29,534 nt of DNA, taken from Candidatus Cloacimonadota bacterium (GTDB lineage: Bacteria; Cloacimonadota; Cloacimonadia; Cloacimonadales; Cloacimonadaceae). A model generated the notes under the pieces. It searched no databases, was not told where the DNA came from, and saw nothing but the letters and a program-made list of their open reading frames with translations. Where the stretch lies: positions 1 through 29,534 of the forward strand of contig JALOBM010000021.1 in NCBI GenBank assembly GCA_023228285.1, in the 5' to 3' direction. Position 1 is the first letter of the stretch. Each line of letters opens with the position of its first letter. This document shows, piece by piece, positions 15,353-22,964 of this stretch. The translations under genes and the position numbers were made by a program.

Positions 15353-17395
15353 TCAATACACTATAATTAACTTGCGGTTAAGTGAGCCACTTGTACCGGT
15401 TGCACGTAGGAAATAAATCCCACTTGTTGCTTTTTTTCCACTATTATCCCGGCCATCCCAGCGGAATTCTAGCTCCCTTCCGGCTTGGGTTCTTTCGAAG
15501 AGTAACTGGCCTTTCACGTTAAAAATCTGCATTCGCAGGGGACCGGCCTGCTCTTGTTTCACCAAAGCCCTCAGTTCTGCGCCATTATGCAGCGGATTTG
15601 GATAAACCTTCATGGTAATCGCCGCAGGAGTATTGAACTCGCTGGGAGCGCTCTGTGTTTCTATGGGCACAGCGTAATACTCTTCCTCTGAAGGCAGATA
15701 GCTGATTTTTCCAGGAATGTCCTGAGCGCAGATCCGGTAGTTGAAGTATTCTGCACCTGCACTAAAATCCATTGCCAAGAGACCCAGATAGACACCGCTA
15801 CCGGCTTCCACAAACTCCAGAGTCATGGTGTCCCCATCATCGATACAGTATTCCATCCACACTGTTGCCACTCCGGATTCATCTGTAATGGTGGCTACAA
15901 AGGTAATCTCCTCTTCGCTGATGCTGAGGATGGGATTATGCAGGATATCCGGACCCAAATTATCGTTGTAAATGGAGAAAACATGCGGATCCAGGGCGGC
16001 AAATTCGGGATGAGTTCTGTGTTTACCGCTCTGATCGACAGCACTGATGTAGTAGCGGATTTCATCTCCCGGCATCAGGGAGGAGATGCTGGCACGATAG
16101 TTGTATCCCTCCTGTTGGTACATCGGAACGCTCTGCCAGGAGCCATCATTCACACTGTAGGCCACATAGAGGGAATCCGATACCAATGCGCTGTTGCTAT
16201 AGGGAATCACCAGTGCGTCAAAGACATATTCATTTGCGGGATCCAAGATGCCGTGATAAGGATTATGTGCGATGTGCAGCATCTCCTGATCCGGGATCTC
16301 GTGAGTGCGGCAATGCAGGGCGTCGGTGCTCTCCCAGGGAGCGTAGTAATTATCAGTTACTCCGATGATCTCATATCCGGGCATGGCCTCGGAATATACT
16401 TCCAAGGCGGCAGTATCGTAAGAACTACCCATCTGAGGCACAAACACCCGTTTATTCAAAATCAGAGAGTTTGTATAGGGTTGATTTTGGGGAGTGTTTA
16501 CCCGATATACTCTGTAGGGATAGCCCCAAGCGCAGTTTAAGCCGGCGAAATACGCCGCGGTAGCCTCGATCTCGTCATATTGCTCATGCGATTGGGGAAC
16601 ACTGCGAATCAGCACTTTATCCGGTGCCAGAAACTTCCCCCAGCAATCGATATGATCGATGTAGGTGTTGTTTGGATCCTGCACCACATGGTAATTGGTG
16701 ATGCCCAGATAATCTTCCATCAGGCTGTTCACACTAGCTTGGTTGTTTGCGTTTTCCGTGTATGCTATCTGCGTTTGAGCAGCAGTATTGATGCCGTCCG
16801 TCATATAGTTACCGCCGGTTTGTTTCAGATTCATGCCATAATAAGGCAAGCCCAGGTTGTTGGCATAAATCTCCGTAACCATGTTGTCCCCCGGCCGCGG
16901 GCGGTTGTATTGGAAATCTACTACTGCATAGTCGCCATTACCGTCAAAGATGAACCACGGTGCATAATCCCGCGTCCAATACGAATCCGTGCTTGCCGTC
17001 ATAAAGCTGAGCCGATCCATGTTCACTCCGGCATTACTGAACTCATCATAAGCACTGTTTTGCTGAGATGTACCGCTTACCAGACAGACCAGATCTGCTG
17101 TATTGGATAGCTGAGCCACCAAGGAAAGCGGGATACCCAGAGGATATCTGATCATTACATGAGATGCCGGCTCAAACTCCGCGATGGGACGTACCGGTGA
17201 CGGTGGAGGTGCAGTTTGGGTAAAGCGTTCTTCCCAAGCATAGGGAAGTAAATAGCTTTCTGGGGATATTCCCCACAGGGGACACAGCAGACATAGCAGA
17301 ATGCTAAATAGTAGCAAATCACGAAATTTACTGATCAAGTTTGGACTCCAGACGTTTTTTAGCATATCACATACAATTTTCATACCGAAAGTCAA
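15353..17395 (-). CDS. secreted peptidylarginine deiminase-like protein (PPAD/agmatine deiminase family) with C-terminal sorting domain
   Basis: Predicted to convert arginine guanidino groups to citrulline with release of ammonia, outside the cytoplasm. A signal peptide ends near residue 43. The deiminase domain covers about 65-400. Catalytic residues correspond to those I recall for P. gingivalis PPAD at offsets of +11 to +13: D143, H248, N309, C362. The paired arginines R165/R167 (YNRPRPGD) match the PPAD Arg152/154 that bind the free carboxylate of a C-terminal arginine. Two beta domains follow (about 400-580), then a Por-type sorting domain (596-680, YPNPL, WDGRDNSGKKATSGIYFLRA). Start is uncertain: TTG 17395, ATG 17383 or ATG 17365, none with a good ribosome binding site; 17365 still leaves an intact signal peptide. 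An agmatine-specific enzyme is the alternative. Confidence 0.9.
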   Translation of the reverse strand: MTFGMKIVCDMLKNVWSPNLISKFRDLLLFSILLCLLCPLWGISPESYLLPYAWEERFTQTAPPPSPVRPIAEFEPASHVMIRYPLGIPLSLVAQLSNTADLVCLVSGTSQQNSAYDEFSNAGVNMDRLSFMTASTDSYWTRDYAPWFIFDGNGDYAVVDFQYNRPRPGDNMVTEIYANNLGLPYYGMNLKQTGGNYMTDGINTAAQTQIAYTENANNQASVNSLMEDYLGITNYHVVQDPNNTYIDHIDCWGKFLAPDKVLIRSVPQSHEQYDEIEATAAYFAGLNCAWGYPYRVYRVNTPQNQPYTNSLILNKRVFVPQMGSSYDTAALEVYSEAMPGYEIIGVTDNYYAPWESTDALHCRTHEIPDQEMLHIAHNPYHGILDPANEYVFDALVIPYSNSALVSDSLYVAYSVNDGSWQSVPMYQQEGYNYRASISSLMPGDEIRYYISAVDQSGKHRTHPEFAALDPHVFSIYNDNLGPDILHNPILSISEEEITFVATITDESGVATVWMEYCIDDGDTMTLEFVEAGSGVYLGLLAMDFSAGAEYFNYRICAQDIPGKISYLPSEEEYYAVPIETQSAPSEFNTPAAITMKVYPNPLHNGAELRALVKQEQAGPLRMQIFNVKGQLLFERTQAGRELEFRWDGRDNSGKKATSGIYFLRATGTSGSLNRKLIIVY

Positions 17396-17869
17396 GAAAG
17401 TTCTGGAGGAGCGCTGTTTGGGAGGATTCAGGTGCTGCAGTTGATTAGTGACTCGTCAAGGAACGAATGTCGTTTTGCTACTGGCTGCCACACCCAAAAT
17501 TTGGTGGAGTCTTCTACCAACCGGTTCAAAAGCTTCATTCCTCCTCTGGATTATCGATACTTGAACCTGATATCATCGGGTTATCATCGGGTGAGCACAG
17601 GATGATAACACCTTGATATCAGCTTCAACACTGGATAGAACAAAGGGAATGAGGAGCATGATTCTAAAGCTCCCTTCGGTCACATTGGCAATTCGTAGAT
17701 AAGCCAAATAATACACTTAGTTCACAACAACTATGCTATCTATCTCTGTTAAAATAAGTTAATGGGTAGCTTGGACTTCGGGCAATGCATAGAACCCACC
17801 CCAGATATTGGAGTTAGCAATTGAACTGCACTGTTTTAAACATTTCCGCTATTGAGGATTTTCCCTGTT
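17396..17869. other. gene-free spacer between nrdG and the deiminase gene
   Basis: No open frame here looks real. It holds palindromic element B (17562-17627). Beyond that I see no terminator, RNA gene or strong promoter. Confidence 0.65.
17562..17627. repeat. 66-bp palindromic element B
   Basis: Arms 17562-17588 and 17601-17627 match except at four positions and flank the 12-nt centre GGGTGAGCACAG, two bases different from element A. The outer parts keep GATATCA and the inner parts keep GTTATCATC/GATGATAAC. Confidence 0.85.
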
Positions 17870-18577
17870 TCAACCTCCTCGCAGTGCAAGGTGTATCTTA
17901 TGTTCTTCTGCCCAGCGGCTGAACTCCCTGAAATCGGGGTTTTGGCTCAGTTCCACCTTGGCTATGTCATGTACTTTCAGATCCTCCAGAGTAGTAGCAT
18001 AGTGGCAGGGCTGGATATAGTATTTATCTCCCTCTCTCAGCAGGGAACGAATCTCGTAGAGATCTTCGCCAAAGATGATTTCCGGTGCCACAGTTGTGCG
18101 GAATTCATAGTCCACTCCGCTAAGGCGGATCAATTCCATACTACGCAGGATATCCGCACTATTCACATCGCTGCGTGTAAGTTGCCGATAACGGGGCAGC
18201 GGCGCTTTCAGGTCCATGGCAATATAGTCCACCGCTTTGGCATAAATTACCTGAGCCAGCACTTCCGGTAAGGAGCCATTTGTATCCAGCTTCACTTTGA
18301 AGCGCATGGCTTTCAGGAGTTTCATAAAGGGGATCAGATCCTCCTGCAGAGTCGGTTCACCCCCCGTGATCACCACCGCACTCAGTTTCTTTCGGCGCCG
18401 ATAGAGGAAGCGCAGCACTTTCTCTGTATTCTGCGGCGGATTATAAATCTGAGGCAGCACCAATTCGGGATTGTGGCAATAGGGACAGCGGAAATTGCAC
18501 TCTTGAGTAAAGACAATTGCGCTTAGTTCTCCCGGATAATCCAGCAGGGAGAATCGCTGGAATCCGCCGATAATCAT
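17870..18577 (-). CDS. nrdG: anaerobic ribonucleoside-triphosphate reductase activating protein
   Basis: A radical-SAM activase that generates the glycyl radical on NrdD. The 235 residues carry the iron-sulfur motif C27-x3-C31-x2-C34 (CNFRCPYC), the SAM-binding GGEPTLQ at about 72-78, and the opening FSLLDYPGELSAIVF typical of NrdG and related activases. The ATG overlaps the nrdD stop as ATGA, so the pair is translated together. Length is somewhat longer than the E. coli enzyme (about 154) and fits the longer activase class. Confidence 0.93.
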   Translation of the reverse strand: MIIGGFQRFSLLDYPGELSAIVFTQECNFRCPYCHNPELVLPQIYNPPQNTEKVLRFLYRRRKKLSAVVITGGEPTLQEDLIPFMKLLKAMRFKVKLDTNGSLPEVLAQVIYAKAVDYIAMDLKAPLPRYRQLTRSDVNSADILRSMELIRLSGVDYEFRTTVAPEIIFGEDLYEIRSLLREGDKYYIQPCHYATTLEDLKVHDIAKVELSQNPDFREFSRWAEEHKIHLALRGG

Positions 18578-20700
18578 GCCAGATTGTGCTCGCTAATTCG
18601 ATGCGGTACAGGGTTTTTGACGGTGTCGAAAGTTGTGCGCATCTTGAATTCCGCTTTTTTACCTTCGTTCCATTGTGATACCGGGCGTAAATAGCCCACA
18701 ATGCGGGCAAATACCTCGCAATTCTTACCGCAGCGGGGGCATTTTTGCTGTTCTCCCACCAGATAGCCGTGTTCCGTGCAGATACTGAAGGTAGGTGAAA
18801 AAGTGAAATACGGCAGCCGGTAATTACTGCAAACGCTTTTCACCAAGTTCTTTACGCTGGAACAGTGCTCCAACCGTTCACCACCGAAGATGTGTAACAC
18901 CGTTCCACCGGTGTATTTGGTCTGCAATTCATCCTGTAAATCCAGCACTTCAAAGACATCGTCGGAGAAATCTACCGGTAATTGAGTGCTGTTTGTATAG
19001 AAGGGCACTTTCCTATCCGGATTGGCGCTGCGAATGCCGGGGAAACTGCGTTTATCCAACAAAGCCAGGCGATAGCTGGTTCCTTCGGCAGGAGTAGCTT
19101 CCAGATTGTAGTTGTTACCGGTAAGTTCTTGAAATTCAATCAATCGTTCCCGCAGATAATCCATCACCTTCACGGCAAATTCGCGACCAATAGACGTCCC
19201 GATGCCCACATCCAGAAAGTTCAGACAGGCCTCATTCATGCCGATCACACCGATGGTGGAAAAGTGGTTTTTCCAATATTCATTGAAGCGTTCGCGGATG
19301 TTTTTCAGATAGAAACGGGTATAAGGATACAAACCGTTATCGGTGTAGTTTTCCAATATCTTACGCTTGATTTCCAGAGATGACATCGCCAAGGCTAGAG
19401 CACGTTGCAAACGCTCGAAGAAGTCCTCTTCACTTTCGGCTTGAAAACCGATCCTGGGTAAATTGAGTGTAACCACGCCAATAGAGCCCGTGAGGGGATT
19501 GGCGCCAAACAGCCCACCCCCGCGCGCCGCCAGTTTACGAGTGTCCAAACGTAGCCGGCAACACATACTGCGGGCGTCGTTTGGGTCCATATCGCTATTC
19601 ACGAAATTCGAGAAATAGGGAATGCCATATTTTGCCGCTGCTTCCCACAGATATTCAATAGCAGGATTATCCCAATCGAAATCTTTGGTGATATTGTAGG
19701 TAGGAATGGGGAAAGTAAAGACTCTGCCCTTGGCGTCGCCTTCCACCATCACTTCCAGAAACGCACGGTTCAACATGTCCATCTCGATTTGGAAATCTGC
19801 ATAGCAGGCTTCCTGAGGCTGTCCGCCGATGATCACCGCCTGGTTCTTGTAGCTTTCGGGACTGATGAGATCCATGGTGATATTGGTGAAAGGAGTCTGA
19901 AAACCCACTCTGGTAGGCACATTCAAGTTAAATACAAATTCCTGCAGAGCCTGCTTCACTTCAGAGTATTCCAGCTCATCATAGCGGATGAAGGGCGCTA
20001 AAAGCGTGTCGAAGCTGGAAAAAGCCTGCGCTCCGGCCGCCTCGCCCTGCAAGGTATAAAAGAAGTTTACGATCTGCCCCAAAGCGCTACGAAAATGCTT
20101 GGCAGGAGAGCTTTCCACCTTGCCCACTGCCCCCTTGAAGCCGGTTAGCAGGAGATCCATGAGGTCCCAACCTACACAGTACACAGAAAGCTGGCCCAAA
20201 TCGTGAATATGAATGTCGCCACTTACATGGGCTTCACGAATCTCCGGGGGATATATCTTGTTCAGCCAGTAGGTCTTACTCACCTCACTGGCAATGTAAT
20301 TGTTCAATCCTTGGAGAGAATATGCCATGTTCGAATTCTCATTTACCTGCCAATCCAGCTTTTCCAGATATTGATCGATCAACTTCACTCCCGCACTGGA
20401 GACCATCTCCCGGATGCGGGCATGTTGATCCCGGTAAATGATATAGGCTTTGGCAGTTTTCTTGTAAGGTGAAGACAGTAGAACTTCTTCCACAATGTCT
20501 TGAATTTTCTCTACGTCCGGAATCTCTTCCGTGAGACTCTGTTGAGCCAGATTGAGCACCCTGAGACAGAGTTTATCTGCCATCTCGGCATCAAATTCCC
20601 CACTGGCATCTCCTGCCTTGAATATGGCATTACTTATCTTGCTTTTATCGAAATCTACTATATGGCCATTCCGCTTGCGGATCTTAGAGAACATGGGCAA
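18574..20700 (-). CDS. nrdD: anaerobic (class III) ribonucleoside-triphosphate reductase
   Basis: Makes deoxynucleotides from NTPs without oxygen. The 708 residues begin with an ATP-cone allosteric domain (about 3-95, starting FSKIRKRNGHIVDFD). The catalytic ten-stranded barrel follows. The C-terminal region has a zinc site (C-x2-C-x3-C in CPRCGKNC plus an upstream Cys) and the glycyl radical site in VGYLRPVSQWNEGK, with the radical glycine at 669. ATG 20700 is preceded by AAAGGAG. A likely sigma70 promoter lies at 20793-20820. No class I or II reductase is in the window, which supports an anaerobic lifestyle. Confidence 0.96.
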   Translation of the reverse strand: MPMFSKIRKRNGHIVDFDKSKISNAIFKAGDASGEFDAEMADKLCLRVLNLAQQSLTEEIPDVEKIQDIVEEVLLSSPYKKTAKAYIIYRDQHARIREMVSSAGVKLIDQYLEKLDWQVNENSNMAYSLQGLNNYIASEVSKTYWLNKIYPPEIREAHVSGDIHIHDLGQLSVYCVGWDLMDLLLTGFKGAVGKVESSPAKHFRSALGQIVNFFYTLQGEAAGAQAFSSFDTLLAPFIRYDELEYSEVKQALQEFVFNLNVPTRVGFQTPFTNITMDLISPESYKNQAVIIGGQPQEACYADFQIEMDMLNRAFLEVMVEGDAKGRVFTFPIPTYNITKDFDWDNPAIEYLWEAAAKYGIPYFSNFVNSDMDPNDARSMCCRLRLDTRKLAARGGGLFGANPLTGSIGVVTLNLPRIGFQAESEEDFFERLQRALALAMSSLEIKRKILENYTDNGLYPYTRFYLKNIRERFNEYWKNHFSTIGVIGMNEACLNFLDVGIGTSIGREFAVKVMDYLRERLIEFQELTGNNYNLEATPAEGTSYRLALLDKRSFPGIRSANPDRKVPFYTNSTQLPVDFSDDVFEVLDLQDELQTKYTGGTVLHIFGGERLEHCSSVKNLVKSVCSNYRLPYFTFSPTFSICTEHGYLVGEQQKCPRCGKNCEVFARIVGYLRPVSQWNEGKKAEFKMRTTFDTVKNPVPHRISEHNLA

Positions 20701-20792
20701 CTCCTTTATGAAAAACGATAACTATATGTTGTATAATTTATTACAGACTTAGAAGCAAAATCGCCAAAAGGGGGATCAAGCTTCGAATTACA

Positions 20793-20820
20793 TAAATACG
20801 GTCACTTATCAATCTGTCAA
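20793..20820 (-). promoter_or_regulatory. nrdD: likely sigma70-type promoter of nrdDG
   Basis: On the minus strand a perfect TTGACA (20820-20815) is followed after 16 nt by TATTTA (20798-20793), about 95 nt upstream of the nrdD start. Confidence 0.6.
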
Positions 20821-20970
20821 GTTGATGTTTTTCCACTTCGCTTTTCTTCAGGGGATGGGGATTATCACTACTGGTAAATTGATCTGGCGTTGTGCATGAT
20901 TGATAGTACTTTAGGGATAGGTTTTAGCGTTTATGCGATTTGTCGTTTTGGTGTTTTGCGATTCCAATAG

Positions 20971-21032
20971 CAGAACTGCAGAACCGCAGCACTGTAGCAC
21001 TGTAGCACTAACCAACTAAGAACTAATGAACT
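20971..21032 (+). repeat. intergenic module with AACTGCAG ... GCACTAACCAACTAAG, copy 2
   Basis: Related to 5708-5753 and 29168-29226. It includes an internal duplication GCACTGTAGCACTGTAGCAC and ends with AACTAATGAACTACGA, the ending also found in the copy at 29168. Confidence 0.55.
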
Positions 21033-21084
21033 ACGAGCTTCTGCGAACGCAGTGAGTATTCAACAGGCCGAAGGCCGAAACAGC

Positions 21085-21116
21085 CATTATTCATCATTCA
21101 TCATTCATTATTCATT
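21085..21116 (+). repeat. ATTCATY heptamer array 2
   Basis: Tandem ATTCATC/ATTCATT units between the glmS stop and the mini-hairpin module. Confidence 0.85.
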
Positions 21117-21128
21117 GAAAGCGCCCCC

Positions 21129-22964
21129 CTACTCCACAGTAACGCTCTTTGCCAGATTCCTGGGTTGATCCACGTTAAAGCCGCGCAGATCTGCCACATG
21201 GTAGGCCAGTAATTGCAGTGGTATCACGGTAAGCAGCGCTTGCAGGTTGGTGAGAGTATCCGGGATGTAGATCACGTTTTCGCTGATCTTCTGCAGTTCC
21301 GTATCTCCTTCAGTTGCAATCGTTATCAGCCGTGCTTTGCGCGCCCGCACTTCTTGAAGATTGGAGTAGATCTTGTCGTAGAGCGGATCTCTGGTGGCAA
21401 TGGCCACCACCGGCATATTCTCATCGATCAGTGCGATGGGACCGTGTTTCATCTCCGCGGCGGGGTATCCTTCAGCATGGATATAGGATATCTCCTTCAG
21501 TTTCAAGGCTCCTTCCAGCGCCACGGGATAGTTCAAACCGCGTCCCAGATACAATGCATTTGTGCAATCCTTGATGCTCTGTGCTATCTCCCGTATCTGC
21601 CCGTTCAATTTCAGGATCCGCTCCACCTTTCCCGGTATTTCTTCCAGGGCTTTGATGTACTCTGTTCCCTGCACGGCGGAGAGGTGATTCATTCTGCCCA
21701 GGTAGATTGCCAGCAGGCTCAGGATGGTCACTTGCGATGTAAAGGCCTTGGTGGATGCCACTCCGATCTCACTACCGGCGTGAATGTAAGCCCCACCGTC
21801 GCTTTCCCTGGCAACAGTGGATCCCACCACATTAGTGATGCCCAATACTCTGGCGCCTTTGGCTTTAGCCTCGCGCATTGCCGCCAGGGTATCCGCAGTT
21901 TCCCCGGATTGACTGATCACAAAGACCAGGGTATCTTCCGGAATGATAGGATTGCGATAGCGGTATTCGCTGGCGTATTCTGCATGTACCGGGATACGTG
22001 CCATATCTTCTATGATGTATTTTCCGATCAATGCAGCATGAAACGAGGTTCCGCATGCCAGCAGGTGGATTTGTTTTACTTTGCGCAGTTCGAAAGGTTC
22101 CAGATGCAATCCGCCCAGGCGTGCCGTACCCATCGTTTCGTTGATTCTGCCCCTAAATCCATTGTCGATAGTGATGGGCTGTTCAAAGATCTCTTTCAGC
22201 ATAAAGTGCTTGAAATCGCCCTTTTCGATGGCGGATATATCCCAATCCACCACGCTGATCTGTGGTATCACGCTGGTTTTACTTAATGTGGATATCTCAA
22301 AGCCGTCTTTACGCACCACACATAGTTCGGAATCCTGCAGATAGATCACCCGTTTGGTATGAATCACGATGGCGCTTACGTCGCTGGTGATAAAGTGCTC
22401 ATCGTCGTTGATTCCGATGATCAATGGACTGCCCTTGCGCACTGCGATCAGCTTATCCGGTTCCTTTTTACTGATCACCACCAAACCGTAGGTGCCTTCC
22501 ACTCTCTTCATGGCTTCCCGCACCGCATCTTCCAAGCCTATCCCTGTGCTTATATACTGCTCGATGAGGTGGGCAATCACCTCGGAATCGGTCTCGCTTA
22601 CAAAGCTATGCCCCAGCTCTTTCAATTGTTCGCGCAATAGTTTATAGTTCTCGATGATGCCATTGTGTACTATCGCCAGCTCTCCCCTGCAATCGGTGTG
22701 AGGATGCGCATTTACCTCGTTCGGTGCTCCGTGAGTTGCCCAGCGGGTGTGCGCTATGGCCACATGTCCGCTGCATCGAGAAGGTTCCGGCAGAGAACGC
22801 TCCAATTCTACGATTTTACCTTGTTTTTTGTAGATTTGCAGACCATTTTCATGGATTAAAGCCGTTCCGGAGGAGTCATATCCCCGGTATTCCAGACGCT
22901 TCAGCGCCTCGATCGCAATCGGCAATGCCTCACGACGACCTATGTAACCAACTATTCCACACAT
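21129..22964 (-). CDS. glmS: glucosamine--fructose-6-phosphate aminotransferase (isomerizing)
   Basis: Makes glucosamine-6-phosphate from fructose-6-phosphate and glutamine, the entry to peptidoglycan and lipid A amino sugars. The 611 residues have the N-terminal glutaminase domain, with nucleophile Cys2 directly after Met (MCGIVGYIG). Two SIS sugar-binding domains follow (about 290-420 and 460-600), and the conserved C-terminus LAKSVTVE carries the active-site lysine. ATG 22964 has AGGAGA upstream. The start lies 13 nt inside the preceding permease-protease gene. No glmS ribozyme is visible in the short leader, which is coding sequence of the upstream gene. Confidence 0.97.
   Translation of the reverse strand: MCGIVGYIGRREALPIAIEALKRLEYRGYDSSGTALIHENGLQIYKKQGKIVELERSLPEPSRCSGHVAIAHTRWATHGAPNEVNAHPHTDCRGELAIVHNGIIENYKLLREQLKELGHSFVSETDSEVIAHLIEQYISTGIGLEDAVREAMKRVEGTYGLVVISKKEPDKLIAVRKGSPLIIGINDDEHFITSDVSAIVIHTKRVIYLQDSELCVVRKDGFEISTLSKTSVIPQISVVDWDISAIEKGDFKHFMLKEIFEQPITIDNGFRGRINETMGTARLGGLHLEPFELRKVKQIHLLACGTSFHAALIGKYIIEDMARIPVHAEYASEYRYRNPIIPEDTLVFVISQSGETADTLAAMREAKAKGARVLGITNVVGSTVARESDGGAYIHAGSEIGVASTKAFTSQVTILSLLAIYLGRMNHLSAVQGTEYIKALEEIPGKVERILKLNGQIREIAQSIKDCTNALYLGRGLNYPVALEGALKLKEISYIHAEGYPAAEMKHGPIALIDENMPVVAIATRDPLYDKIYSNLQEVRARKARLITIATEGDTELQKISENVIYIPDTLTNLQALLTVIPLQLLAYHVADLRGFNVDQPRNLAKSVTVE

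Larger units (their letters stand above)
20701..21128. other. spacer between glmS and nrdD with promoter and repeats
   Basis: No gene is seen. From right to left it holds a heptamer array (21085-21116), mini-hairpins GGCC-GAA-GGCC (21067-21077) and CTGCG-AA-CGCAG (21041-21052), a recurring module (20971-21032) and the nrdD promoter and leader. Confidence 0.65.

Noticed and set aside
15332..15370. TTGACA ... TATAAT pair on the + strand
   Set aside because: Spacing of 24 nt is wrong and it points into the 3' end of an opposing gene.
20720..20745. NrdR-box-like ACTATATGTTGT upstream of nrdD
   Set aside because: Too many differences from the consensus as I recall it, and no second box at the expected spacing.
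21213..22286. 357-codon + strand open frame inside glmS
   Set aside because: Antisense shadow; glmS is unmistakable on the other strand.
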